Made by a program: the position numbers and the translations under genes
Notes under the pieces: model-generated
The model's database searches: none
Seen by the model: only the letters and a program-made list of their open reading frames with translations
What the model was told of the DNA's origin: nothing
Shown: piece after piece, positions 48,108 through 56,165 of the stretch
How positions within the stretch are numbered: position 1 is the first letter of the stretch
How the letters are laid out: each line of letters begins with the position of its first letter
DNA from: Alistipes provencensis
Lineage (GTDB): Bacteria; Bacteroidota; Bacteroidia; Bacteroidales; Rikenellaceae
DNA: 64,000 bases
Assembly: GCF_900083545.1 (NCBI RefSeq)
Contig: NZ_LT559262.1
Span: 2,575,673 to 2,639,672 of the forward strand
Direction: 5' to 3'

Positions 48108-48212
48108 GAATTTTTTCCGGGAAATCGGAAATCAGTGCGCCGCGATCGTTCCATCCGTGACGGCCGGATATATTCCGGGGCCGGAACAACGGCTTCCGGG
48201 GATGTGTCCGCC

Positions 48213-48251
48213 AAAAAAAGCGGTGCTTCGACCCGCCGGGTCAAAGCACCG
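48213..48251 (-). terminator. Terminator of the SRP RNA gene
   Basis: On the minus strand an 8-bp and a 5-bp stem separated by one mismatch (CGGTGCTT...AAGCACCG and GACCC/GGGTC) are followed by CTTTTTTT. It lies just past the SRP RNA. Confidence 0.9.
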
Positions 48252-48262
48252 TTATAGAAAAA

Positions 48263-48358
48263 GGGTGAGCTACTTACATCGCACCGCTACGACCACATAC
48301 CCTTGCTCGATTCCTCGCCTGGGGGATTCTGTAGGAGCTGGTCGTATAAGACTCACCC
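48263..48358 (-). ncRNA. ffs: Signal recognition particle RNA (small bacterial 4.5S type)
   Basis: The minus-strand RNA of about 96 nt starts GGGTGAG and ends CTCACCC, which pair to close a long hairpin. Its apex carries the universal SRP domain IV. CAGG on one side of the symmetric loop, a short stem, the GGAA tetraloop, the return stem and AGCA on the other side are contained in CAGGCGAGGAATCGAGCA. This is where Ffh (SRP54) binds to target membrane proteins to the translocon. A perfect promoter and a terminator frame the gene, so an independent transcript is very likely. No Alu domain is present, as expected for Gram-negative SRP RNA. Confidence 0.93.
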
Positions 48359-48363
48359 GGGCA

Positions 48364-48394
48364 CAAAAGTAGGAATTTTTTATATCTTTGCAAA
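48364..48394 (-). promoter_or_regulatory. SRP RNA promoter
   Basis: On the minus strand TTTG (48394-48391), 19 nt and TACTTTTG (48371-48364) are followed by the first G of the RNA five bases later. It overlaps the oppositely directed mltG -7 box. Confidence 0.9.
48383..48390 (+). promoter_or_regulatory. mltG promoter -7 element
   Basis: TATCTTTG on the plus strand lies inside the gap of the divergent SRP promoter, 16 nt before the mltG start codon. Its -33 position has no TTTG. Confidence 0.6.
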
Positions 48395-48406
48395 AAAAAT
48401 CGCGGA

Positions 48407-49420
48407 ATGTCTAAAAAAACTTTGCTCTGGAGCCTTGCGGCTGTGTTCGTTGTCGTGATCGTGGCCGGTGTCGCCGTGCGGCAGCAGTTTTATGGAAATG
48501 CCGTGGCCGAAGAGTACGACCTTTATGTGAGCAGCCGTGCCGAATACGGTCAGGCGGTGGATTCGCTGCTGCCCCGTATCCGGCATCAGCGGGCTTTCGG
48601 GGCCTATGCCCGCCGGATAGATTTGGGTGCGACGTTCAAACCCGGTCACTATGTGCTGAAGCCCGGCATGAGTGTTATTGAGGTGGCGCGCATGCTCAAA
48701 CTGGGAATGCAGACGCCCGTGCGGGTGACGATCAACAACGTGCGCATTCCCGCACAACTGGCGCAGAAACTCGCCCGGCAGATCGACGCCGATTCCGCGG
48801 CGATCATGCAGGCGCTGACCTCGAAGAAGCTGGCCGCGGAGGTCGGGTTCGACAGCGTGACGCTCTTTTCTATGTTCATTCCCGACAGCTATGAGTTTTA
48901 CTGGACGGTGACGCCCGAAGAGTTCGTGAAGCGCATGAAGCGCGAATACGACCGGTTCTGGACTCCGGAGCGCGACGCCAAGCGCAAGCGCAGCGGGCTG
49001 AGCCGGATGGAGGTGATGACGCTGGCGTCGATCGTCTATGAGGAGACCCGCAAGACCGACGAGATGCCCCGCATCGCCGGGGTTTACGTCAACCGCCTGC
49101 GCAAGGGGATTCCCCTGCAGGCCGACCCCACGGTGAAGTATGCCATGCAGGATTTCGCGCTGCGGCGCATCCTCTACAAGCACCTGAAATATCAGTCGCC
49201 CTACAATACTTATATAAATAAGGGGCTTCCTCCCTCGCCCATCTGCATGCCCGGGAAGAACGCCATCGACGCCGTGCTCGATTTCGAGAAGCACGACTAC
49301 ATTTTCTTCTGCGCCCGGCCTACGTTCGACGGCTATCACAACTTTGCGCGGACCCTGAGCGAGCACAATGCCAACGCCCGGGCCTACAGCGCCGAGCTGA
49401 ATCGGCGCAAGATCAAATAA
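48407..49420 (+). CDS. mltG: Endolytic murein transglycosylase MltG
   Basis: The 337-residue protein has an N-terminal membrane anchor (about 8-28), a LysM-like region (PGHYVLKPGMSVIEVARMLK) and the YceG-type catalytic domain. The conserved catalytic glutamate lies in ASIVYEE (probably E213), and GIPLQADPTVKYAM follows. MltG cleaves nascent peptidoglycan strands at the membrane and is thought to set glycan chain length. It is divergent from the SRP RNA gene with overlapping promoters. Confidence 0.94.
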   Translation: MSKKTLLWSLAAVFVVVIVAGVAVRQQFYGNAVAEEYDLYVSSRAEYGQAVDSLLPRIRHQRAFGAYARRIDLGATFKPGHYVLKPGMSVIEVARMLKLGMQTPVRVTINNVRIPAQLAQKLARQIDADSAAIMQALTSKKLAAEVGFDSVTLFSMFIPDSYEFYWTVTPEEFVKRMKREYDRFWTPERDAKRKRSGLSRMEVMTLASIVYEETRKTDEMPRIAGVYVNRLRKGIPLQADPTVKYAMQDFALRRILYKHLKYQSPYNTYINKGLPPSPICMPGKNAIDAVLDFEKHDYIFFCARPTFDGYHNFARTLSEHNANARAYSAELNRRKIK

Positions 49421-49421
49421 A

Positions 49422-49453
49422 TTTGACATTGCGCTCGCTTATTCGTATCTTTG
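49422..49453 (+). promoter_or_regulatory. Promoter of the YciO/Sua5-family gene
   Basis: TTTG (49422-49425), 20 nt and TATCTTTG (49446-49453) form a consensus promoter. Measured against the SRP RNA start, transcription would begin about 49459, only two bases before the ATG at 49461, so the mRNA is essentially leaderless. Confidence 0.85.
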
Positions 49454-49460
49454 TCGTCCT

Positions 49461-50063
49461 ATGCTTGCCAAGATTTACGAACAGAACCCTTCGGAGAAGG
49501 AGCTGCGCCGGGTGGTGGACCTTTTGGAGCGGGATGAGATCATCATCTATCCCACCGACAGCGTCTATGCCTTCGGCTGTTCGCTGCGCTCGGCCAAGGC
49601 CATCGACAAACTGCGCCGCATCAAGGGCAAGGGGAACGGAGAGTTCGCCGTGGTCTTTGAGAACATCGCCCAGATCGCGGAATACTGCCGGGTGGACAAC
49701 GCCGTGTTCCGGATTCTGAAACGCAATCTTCCCGGACCGTTCACCTTCGTGCTGGCGGCTTCGGCGCGCATTCCGGACAAGGCCCTCGAACGACGCCGCA
49801 CGATCGGCGTCCGCATTCCGGCCAGCGCCGTGGCGCGTGCGGTGGTCGGGGCGCTGGGGTGTCCGATGATTACGACCTCGGTGAAGGACGACGACGAGGT
49901 GGTGGAGTATACGACCGACCCTGAACTGATTCACGAACGCTACGGCAGCGACGTGGCGCTGGTCATCGACGGCGGAATCGGCGACAACGTGCCCACGACG
50001 GTCGTGGACCTCACGGGCGATGAGCCCGAGATACTGCGCGAGGGCAAGGGAGAATTGGAATAG
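49461..50063 (+). CDS. Sua5/YciO/YrdC-family protein (YciO-like)
   Basis: The 200-residue protein has the YrdC-like fold signatures IIYPTDSVYAFGC, RNLPGPFTFVLAAS and RTIGVRIPASAVARAVV. True TsaC/Sua5 makes threonylcarbamoyl-AMP for the t6A37 tRNA modification. The N-terminal loop here (RIKGKGNGEFAVVFENIAQI) lacks the KxR...KP pattern of TsaC and fits the YciO branch better, whose physiological role is less certain. It begins a run of four genes (to 52093) with short gaps, and its consensus promoter leaves almost no leader. Confidence 0.88.
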   Translation: MLAKIYEQNPSEKELRRVVDLLERDEIIIYPTDSVYAFGCSLRSAKAIDKLRRIKGKGNGEFAVVFENIAQIAEYCRVDNAVFRILKRNLPGPFTFVLAASARIPDKALERRRTIGVRIPASAVARAVVGALGCPMITTSVKDDDEVVEYTTDPELIHERYGSDVALVIDGGIGDNVPTTVVDLTGDEPEILREGKGELE

Positions 50064-50080
50064 ATTAAAACAACGATAGC

Positions 50081-50659
50081 ATGGAGAAGAACAATTTCTG
50101 GAACGAGGCCGCGAAATGCGGAGCCGTGATCGGTCTGGTGCTCGCCGTGTCGAGCGTATTGGAGAACAGCATATTTTTCACGAGCGGTACGGGGTTCCTC
50201 TATCTGATGCTCCTCGAATTTTTCGCCGTCGCGGCGCTGCACTACTACCTGCTGCACCGCTACACGCGCCGTCGTTCGCAGCTCTATACCGCCGACGAGG
50301 GTTTCACCTTCGGACAGGGCTACGGGTTCCTGCTGGCCGTGTCGGGCTTTGCGGGCATCATCGTGGGCGTCGTGCAGGCGGTTTACCTGCATCTGATCGT
50401 GGGCTATTCGGCCTATATCGACCATTATGTTTCGTGGATGACCGGCCTCTTCGCACAGATGGGCGGCGCTTCCGGCTCGGTCGAGGGAATGTTGTCGCAG
50501 ATCGTCAACGAATTGCAGAACTCCCCGGCGCCGTCGATCCTGAAGACGCTCTGGGGCGGCGTGTGGAGCAGCCTGCTCTTCGGCGGCATCTTCGGCCTCA
50601 TCATTGCGGGGGTGATCTCCCGGGCTCCGAAACCGTTCGATACGGAGGTCAACGAGTAG
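50081..50659 (+). CDS. DUF4199 membrane protein
   Basis: The 192-residue protein has four hydrophobic segments (about 14-34, 44-64, 84-112, 160-182), the last after a soluble loop. The ADEGFTFGQGYGFLLAVSGFAG region is typical of DUF4199. This family is common in Bacteroidetes and often precedes a glycosyltransferase of the DPM1 type, exactly as here, 9 bp downstream. Its function is unknown; assistance to the glycosyltransferase is inferred from this conserved neighbourhood. Confidence 0.9.
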   Translation: MEKNNFWNEAAKCGAVIGLVLAVSSVLENSIFFTSGTGFLYLMLLEFFAVAALHYYLLHRYTRRRSQLYTADEGFTFGQGYGFLLAVSGFAGIIVGVVQAVYLHLIVGYSAYIDHYVSWMTGLFAQMGGASGSVEGMLSQIVNELQNSPAPSILKTLWGGVWSSLLFGGIFGLIIAGVISRAPKPFDTEVNE

Positions 50660-50668
50660 TCGCACAAC

Positions 50669-51625
50669 ATGGATAAACTGGATATATCGGTCGTAGTTCC
50701 GCTCTACAACGAGGCGGAATCCCTGCCCGAACTGGCGGCGTGGATCGACCGCGTGGCCCGGGAGAACGGGCTTTCGTATGAGTTGATTCTGGTCGACGAC
50801 GGGTCGTCCGACGGTTCGTGGGAGATTGTCGAGGGGCTCAAGGCGCAGTATCCGGCCATCCGGGGCATCGGCTTCGCCCGCAATTACGGCAAGTCCGCGG
50901 CCCTCTACTGCGGATTCGCGGCGGCGGAGGGCGAGGTGGTCATCACGATGGATGCCGACCTGCAGGATTCGCCCGACGAAATCCCCGAGCTGCGCCGCAT
51001 GATCCTCGAGGAGGGTTACGATCTGGTGTCGGGCTGGAAGAAACGGCGCCACGATCCCGTGGGCAAGCGCTGGCCCAGCAAATTCTTCAACTGGACGGCC
51101 CGCAGCGTGTCGGGAATCCGGCTCCACGATTTCAACTGCGGGCTGAAAGCCTACCGCCGCAAGGTCGTGAAGGCCATCGAGGTCTACGGCGAGATGCACC
51201 GCTTCATCCCGATTCTGGCCAAGCAGGCCGGATTCCGCCGCATCGGTGAGAAGGTCGTCGACCATCACGCCCGCAAGTACGGGCATTCGAAATTCGGTAT
51301 GGAACGGATGGTGAAAGGCTATCTCGACCTGATTTCGGTGCTGTTCATGTCGCATTTCGGACGTTCGCCGATGTATTTCTTCGGCAGCCTCGGGACGCTG
51401 ATGTTCCTCGTGGGCGGCGGAACGACAGTCTGGATCATCGCCGAGAAGCTCTGGAAGCAGTTCCACGACCTGCCTTTGCGCGCCGTGACGGACCAACCGC
51501 TGTTTTATCTGGCTATTCTGGCCGTTATTCTCGGTGTCCAGCTCTTTTTGGCGGGGTTTTTGGGGGAACTTATCAACAGAGGCTCCTCCGAACGGAACAA
51601 ATACCTGATCGACAAAACTTTGTAA
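50669..51625 (+). CDS. Family 2 glycosyltransferase, dolichyl-phosphate-mannose-synthase-like
   Basis: The 318-residue enzyme starts with the GT2 fold (VVVPLYNEAESLPELAAW, LVDDGSSDGSWEI) and has the metal-binding MDADLQDSP motif. Two C-terminal transmembrane helices follow (about 233-258 and 273-298, FGSLGTLMFLVGGGTTVWI and FYLAILAVILGVQLFLAGF). It resembles ArnC/GtrB-type enzymes that load a sugar onto undecaprenyl phosphate at the inner membrane. The GT family is sure; the sugar is unknown. It is flanked by DUF4199 and DUF4293 membrane proteins. Confidence 0.93.
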   Translation: MDKLDISVVVPLYNEAESLPELAAWIDRVARENGLSYELILVDDGSSDGSWEIVEGLKAQYPAIRGIGFARNYGKSAALYCGFAAAEGEVVITMDADLQDSPDEIPELRRMILEEGYDLVSGWKKRRHDPVGKRWPSKFFNWTARSVSGIRLHDFNCGLKAYRRKVVKAIEVYGEMHRFIPILAKQAGFRRIGEKVVDHHARKYGHSKFGMERMVKGYLDLISVLFMSHFGRSPMYFFGSLGTLMFLVGGGTTVWIIAEKLWKQFHDLPLRAVTDQPLFYLAILAVILGVQLFLAGFLGELINRGSSERNKYLIDKTL

Positions 51626-52093
51626 ATGATGATACAACGAATCCAAACGCTTTATCTGCTGATTATCACGGCTTTGATGGCCGTTACGCTCTTTGCGCCT
51701 CTGGCGTGGTTTGCGGGTGACGCCGGCGAGTTCGGGCTCTATGCCTTTGCGCTGAAGACCGCCCAAGGCGAGGCCGTACAGCCTGCGGCTTATATGGGAG
51801 CGGTACTGGCGCTGGCCTGTGCGCTGCCGCTGGTCACGATCTTCCTGTTCCGCCGCCGCCTGCTGCAAATCCGCCTCTGCGTGGTCGAAATCGTGCTGTT
51901 GCTGGGCTGCGTGGCCATGGAGGGCGTTTACTACTTCCTGAGTTGGCGGGTCTTTTCCGACTTGGCGTTTCATACGCAGGGGTTCCGTCCCGCCATTGCA
52001 CTGCCGCTGGTCTGCCTGCTGTTCGCATACTTGGCGGCCCGGGCCATTTTCCGCGACGAGTTGCTGGTACGCGCGGCCGACAGAATCCGCTGA
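51626..52093 (+). CDS. DUF4293 membrane protein
   Basis: The 155-residue protein has four membrane spans (about 8-28, 52-72, 82-102, 117-139) and the DUF4293 start MIQRIQTLYLLIITALMAVT. The ATG at 51626 directly abuts the glycosyltransferase stop. The family is found only in Bacteroidetes, and its role is unknown. It is the last gene of the mltG-side gene string and is followed by a terminator. Confidence 0.88.
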   Translation: MMIQRIQTLYLLIITALMAVTLFAPLAWFAGDAGEFGLYAFALKTAQGEAVQPAAYMGAVLALACALPLVTIFLFRRRLLQIRLCVVEIVLLLGCVAMEGVYYFLSWRVFSDLAFHTQGFRPAIALPLVCLLFAYLAARAIFRDELLVRAADRIR

Positions 52094-52110
52094 TCTGTTC
52101 AAAATTACTG

Positions 52111-52148
52111 GACCCGGAGTGTGCCGATAAGCATGTTCCGGGTCTTTT
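52111..52148 (+). terminator. Terminator after the DUF4293 gene
   Basis: GACCCGGA (52111-52118) pairs with TCCGGGTC (52137-52144), with further wobble pairs inside, followed by TTTT. Confidence 0.8.
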
Positions 52149-52230
52149 GTCCCCGGTAAATACAGGGCGCTGAGTGGTAAAATCGGTGAAAAAACGGACT
52201 GATCTGATTATTAAAAGAATGTTACAAACC

Positions 52231-52261
52231 TTTGCCGGTACGGAAATAAATTATATCTTTG
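52231..52261 (+). promoter_or_regulatory. Promoter of the nuclease/TonB-receptor cluster
   Basis: TTTG (52231-52234), 19 nt and TATCTTTG (52254-52261) match the Bacteroidetes consensus fully. The leader before the first gene is about 64 nt and AT-rich. Confidence 0.88.
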
Positions 52262-52263
52262 AG

Positions 52264-52283
52264 ACATAATATTGCTATTATGT
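52264..52283 (+). promoter_or_regulatory. Perfect palindrome at the transcription start of the cluster
   Basis: ACATAATA-TTGC-TATTATGT is an 8-bp perfect inverted repeat beginning two bases after the -7 box. It spans the expected start site (about 52267) and is placed where an operator or a 5'-end hairpin would act. Confidence 0.6.
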
Positions 52284-52330
52284 AATGAATTGAAATCTAT
52301 ATTGGCTACATACAATTATTTTTTTACTTA

Positions 52331-54796
52331 ATGCTAAACTCTATGAAAGCAGTAAATTTATGGAAAACATTGTTCTGTGCGGCGTTGGCTCTCACGACCT
52401 TCAGCGCCTGCTCGGACGATGACAAGGACGACGATGGCGGGATGCCGTCGATCACCGTCAACGGTGAGGCATCGACGACCGTCGCCGTGAAACTCGACGG
52501 AGGGACTACCGACGCCATTGAGGTCGTTTCGACCGGCAGTTGGGTGTTGACTTTAGATGATGAAACGGCCACTTGGTGCCATCCCAGCAAGGAGACGGGC
52601 AGCAAGGGCAAGACGACGCTGACTTTCACCGTGGACAAGTGGGAGGGTGCCGCAAGCGATGCCGAGCGTTCGGTTACCGCCAAACTGCTTACGAACGGGT
52701 CTTTCGAGGGCATTCCTATTCCCAAGACGGCCACGGTTATCGTCAAGCAGAACGGTGATGGTTCGACGGAAGTTGCTACCAATGTAAAAGAAATCCGCGA
52801 CAAATTGACTTTTCCTGATAAAGCGACCGAAATTACGGAATCAATGATTGTTACGGGTATTGTTGTTTCGGATGTGGCAGGCAATAATATCAATAACAAG
52901 TCGTTTATGATTGCCGACAACACAACCGAACCGGGGGCTGGTTTATTCATCCGTTTAAAAGGGGAGAATACCATTGCCAAGATGGGTAATATAATTCAGT
53001 TTGAACTCAAAGGCGGTTCGCAGCAATCCTATTTCGGAACGCTTCAGGTGAACTTTACGGATGCAACTGCCGATCCTAAGATTACAGTTCTGGACTCGAA
53101 TAACAATACTCCTGAGCCTATCACCGTTGAGGATGTTTCCAAATTGGCGGAATATCAGTCGCAGTATGTGCAGGTCTATTCGCAGCCAGCCGCAGACATC
53201 ATCGGTCAGAAATATTACAGCAATCCTGCCAGCTCCGGCTATGCGAACAAGACGTTTGTTACCCGTACCGGTGAGTCGTTCTCGCTGTCGTTCGGCTCTT
53301 TTACCAAAGATTGGGCTGGAGCAGCTGAAATTCCCGGAAAATCGGGCTACATCAAAGGCTGTGTTTCCATTAATTCCAACCTGGGCAATATCTCGCCCCG
53401 CAATGCCGACGATTTGAAAGGTATGACAGAGCCGCTCTTCGAAGTGGAGACCACCACTACGAAGATTAGCGAAATCACCGCTGAGGGCAGCTATACCATC
53501 GAAAAGGCTACGGTTGTAAGCATTAGTGCAAAGAGTTTTGTTATCGGTGACGGGACGGGTTATATTTGCGTTTACAAGACTACGGCCCAGACGGTTGCTG
53601 TCGGTGATTTGGTGACGGTGGCAGGAGCTGTCGCTCCCTATGCGAAAGGTATGGAGGGCAAGACCGCGCTCCAGTTCGACGCTGCTGCCGAGGTGACCAA
53701 AGTGACCGGAACCGGTACGATTACCGTTCCTGCGGCGCAGGTAGTCGCCGGTAGCGAAATCGATAACCTCAAACCGTTGAAATACATTACTGTAACCGGT
53801 AAACTGACTGAGTCGAAAGGCTTCTATAATATTGATTTCTCGGACTATACGGGTGAACAGACCGGTTCGCTTCTGGATGCTTCCGCATCGTTGGATGCAA
53901 TTGTCTATAACGGGATGGACGTGAAGGTTACCGGATGGTATGTTTACACCAATACCTCCAAATATTTCAACATCATTGCCGATAAGATCGAGCTTGTATC
54001 GACCGATCCCGTTGTGAAGTTTACCTCTACTCCGTCGGCGTTTGCTGCTGAAAATCCCGTTGCTCAGACTGTGGAATATGTTGCCATGAATGTCACGGGC
54101 AATCCTACGTTCGAGATTTCCGAGGGCGCTGAATATTTCGAGGTCGGTACGATAACCGCCACTACCGTCGAGGTCAAGGCAAAAGGCAACAACACCACGA
54201 ACGCCGCTTTCAATGGCAAGTTGGTTGCCAAAGTCGGAGGAGTTGAGAAGGCTTCGGCTGTTTTATCGCAATTTTCCGCAAATGTTACGAACTATATACC
54301 TCTTACCGAAGCTCCTGCAGATTGGTCGGGATCTTATGTGGTTGGTTATCCTAACGGTAAGGTTTGTTACATATTGAATGAAAAGTTTGCAGCGGATGCG
54401 GAAAAGACAACGTTTACCTATACGAAACTCGAAGCTCCTTTATTCGATGGGACAAATATTGTTTTCAATGCAGATTACCATAAGGTAACTCTTGCCAAGA
54501 TTGAGGGTACGAATTATTATTCGATGAAGTATGGCGAGGAATATGTAGGCTGGGTTTCCGGTGACAAAAACAACTGTCATTTCACGAAGACACCCCCAAC
54601 TGTTAGTACTCCTAATTACCAATGGACTCCTGAGTTTACTACTGACACCGACGGAGCAAAGTGGGTAGTATTGACTCTCACAACCAAAGATGGGGACAAA
54701 TCTCGTGAATTTATGTTTAACTCGAATTCTGGGCAGGAGAGATTCTCGACCTATACTGGTACACAAAAATCTATCATGTTGTATAAACTTCAGTAG
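52331..54796 (+). CDS. Multidomain surface lipoprotein with DUF5689 and OB-type domains
   Basis: The 821-residue lipoprotein has its lipobox at C27 (TFSAC), then an acidic linker (DDDKDDDGG). Domains follow in order: a BACON-like Ig domain (about 40-145), DUF5689 (about 150-375, NVKEIRDKLTFPDKATEITE and GAGLFIRLKG), and OB-fold-like repeats (about 380-555, SFVIGDGTGYICVYKT and VGDLVTVAGAV). A second BACON-like domain lies at about 560-650. A C-terminal domain ends FNSNSGQERFSTYTG and MLYKL, as seen at the end of Bacteroidetes secreted nucleases. It contains no nuclease motif itself, so it is likely a surface binding protein. ATG 52343 is an alternative start. The last ~500 bp are conspicuously AT-richer than the neighbours. 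Confidence 0.75.
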   Translation: MLNSMKAVNLWKTLFCAALALTTFSACSDDDKDDDGGMPSITVNGEASTTVAVKLDGGTTDAIEVVSTGSWVLTLDDETATWCHPSKETGSKGKTTLTFTVDKWEGAASDAERSVTAKLLTNGSFEGIPIPKTATVIVKQNGDGSTEVATNVKEIRDKLTFPDKATEITESMIVTGIVVSDVAGNNINNKSFMIADNTTEPGAGLFIRLKGENTIAKMGNIIQFELKGGSQQSYFGTLQVNFTDATADPKITVLDSNNNTPEPITVEDVSKLAEYQSQYVQVYSQPAADIIGQKYYSNPASSGYANKTFVTRTGESFSLSFGSFTKDWAGAAEIPGKSGYIKGCVSINSNLGNISPRNADDLKGMTEPLFEVETTTTKISEITAEGSYTIEKATVVSISAKSFVIGDGTGYICVYKTTAQTVAVGDLVTVAGAVAPYAKGMEGKTALQFDAAAEVTKVTGTGTITVPAAQVVAGSEIDNLKPLKYITVTGKLTESKGFYNIDFSDYTGEQTGSLLDASASLDAIVYNGMDVKVTGWYVYTNTSKYFNIIADKIELVSTDPVVKFTSTPSAFAAENPVAQTVEYVAMNVTGNPTFEISEGAEYFEVGTITATTVEVKAKGNNTTNAAFNGKLVAKVGGVEKASAVLSQFSANVTNYIPLTEAPADWSGSYVVGYPNGKVCYILNEKFAADAEKTTFTYTKLEAPLFDGTNIVFNADYHKVTLAKIEGTNYYSMKYGEEYVGWVSGDKNNCHFTKTPPTVSTPNYQWTPEFTTDTDGAKWVVLTLTTKDGDKSREFMFNSNSGQERFSTYTGTQKSIMLYKLQ

Positions 54797-54819
54797 TCAA
54801 GGAAACTGACTTTTAAAAC

Positions 54820-54863
54820 AAACCACTCTTGGCGGGGATAATACCCCGTCAAGAGTTTGGTTT
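54820..54863 (+). terminator. Terminator after the DUF5689/OB lipoprotein gene
   Basis: A 13-bp stem (ACTCTTGGCGGGG / CCCCGTCAAGAGT, one G-T pair) with an ATAATA loop is followed by TTTGGTTT. It separates this gene from the nuclease gene. Confidence 0.88.
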
Positions 54864-54896
54864 CTAAACAGGTCTGCGGACCGCGACTTTTTTAGC

Positions 54897-54904
54897 TATT
54901 TTTG
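54897..54904 (+). promoter_or_regulatory. -7-like element overlapping the nuclease start region
   Basis: TATTTTTG fits the -7 consensus but ends one base before the ATG at 54906, so a transcript from it would start inside the coding sequence. Either the real promoter is elsewhere or the start codon is further in. Confidence 0.4.
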
Positions 54905-54905
54905 C

Positions 54906-56141
54906 ATGCCGAAATTTATCAAACAAACAGGCTTGCCGGCCATTTTACTGTCGGCGATGCTTGTCCTTTTCACGGGATGCGGCGACGATGACGACGGGGG
55001 TGTGACCTCCCTTGCCCAGCTCGAAGCAAAGACCGTGAATTGTATAACCACAACGGACAAAATCCTTACCCAAGGTCCGAAGGGGCAGAGCTTTCAGGCC
55101 AAGATCGCGCTGGCAGCGGGTGAGGAGTGGTGTTCGTTCGATCCGGCGTCACAGCTCTCGACGGCGGCGGGCGGCAAGGTCGGAGAGGCGCTGTCTCTCT
55201 ACCTGCAGGAGAACCGCACCGACGAGTACCGTTCGGCGGAGATCACCGTCGACTATTCCGGCGGTTATTCCGTGACCCTGCGGCTGTGGCAGATGCCCGA
55301 CTCCGCAACTCCGGAGTACGACCGGGCGTGGGGCGAACTGCCCGAATACCGCGAGGACGCCAACTATATTTATAAGACCTACAACACGACGCTTGTCGGC
55401 AATAAATATTTCGCAGGAGGATATGTCCGCAACTTTACGGTTTGCTACGACAAAAAAACACGGGTGTCGCAGTGGGTGGCCTATCCGGTCTTTTACGCTC
55501 TTTACGAAGCGCCCCAGTTGTCGCGGGTCAATGCTTTCGGTTACGATCCGAACGACCAGTTGCCGGTAATTCCGACGGCCGATCAGCAGAACATCAGCTC
55601 GGGTTACGGACAGCGGGGGTACGACCGCGGACACATGCTGCCGCAGGCCACGCGCTACAATAACTATGCGACCAACCGGATGACCTACTACGCGACCAAT
55701 ATGATGCCGCAGAACAGTAATTTCAACCAAGGCGTCTGGGCGACGCTCGAAGGCCGGGTGCGCCAGTGGGGGCCCCTGCCGAGCGGAACGCGTTACGACA
55801 CGCTTTATGTGGTGACGGGTGCCAGCTTCAAGAAATCGACGACGATCCCCAACGCCAACGGCCCGATCACCGTGCCGTCGCATTGCTGGAAGGTGCTGCT
55901 CAAGCAGAAGGGCAATCTGCGTAAGGAGCTCTGGGAACTTACGGTCGATGACGTGAAGACCATCGGCTTCATCTTTACGAACGATGCGGCCGGGGCCGCG
56001 ACGAGTGCCGCCACGGCGGCCTGCACGGTGAAGGATGTCGAGGCGTTGTCGGGTTTCAGGTTCTTCCAGAACCTCGATCCCGAAGAAGCGGATGCGGTCA
56101 AGAACCAGAAAAACGTTTCCGACTGGCCGGGAATATATTGA
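54906..56141 (+). CDS. NUC1-family DNA/RNA non-specific endonuclease lipoprotein
   Basis: The 411-residue lipoprotein has a lipobox at C25 (LFTGC), an acidic linker, a BACON-like Ig domain (about 35-140) and a NUC1 nuclease domain (about 145-400). The beta-beta-alpha-metal active site is intact: YDRGHML with catalytic H243, RMTYYATNMMPQNSNFNQG with the metal-binding Asn, and the LYVVTGASF strand. It should cut DNA and RNA without sequence preference, probably at the cell surface. A second nuclease fold and a TonB receptor follow in the same direction. The ATG at 54906 gives a good signal peptide but lies directly after a -7-like box. Confidence 0.9.
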   Translation: MPKFIKQTGLPAILLSAMLVLFTGCGDDDDGGVTSLAQLEAKTVNCITTTDKILTQGPKGQSFQAKIALAAGEEWCSFDPASQLSTAAGGKVGEALSLYLQENRTDEYRSAEITVDYSGGYSVTLRLWQMPDSATPEYDRAWGELPEYREDANYIYKTYNTTLVGNKYFAGGYVRNFTVCYDKKTRVSQWVAYPVFYALYEAPQLSRVNAFGYDPNDQLPVIPTADQQNISSGYGQRGYDRGHMLPQATRYNNYATNRMTYYATNMMPQNSNFNQGVWATLEGRVRQWGPLPSGTRYDTLYVVTGASFKKSTTIPNANGPITVPSHCWKVLLKQKGNLRKELWELTVDDVKTIGFIFTNDAAGAATSAATAACTVKDVEALSGFRFFQNLDPEEADAVKNQKNVSDWPGIY

Positions 56142-56165
56142 TAAGGACCTTAATTGCACATTGTT

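Noticed and set aside
48263..48358. Riboswitch or 5' UTR element
   Set aside because: The CAGG/GGAA/AGCA apex, the closing helix, and its own promoter and terminator identify SRP RNA; nothing coding follows on that strand.
49940..52102. A 720-codon minus-strand frame opposite the glycosyltransferase group
   Set aside because: The composition is low-complexity Asp/His/Gln/Arg, and recognised membrane proteins and a GT2 enzyme occupy the other strand.
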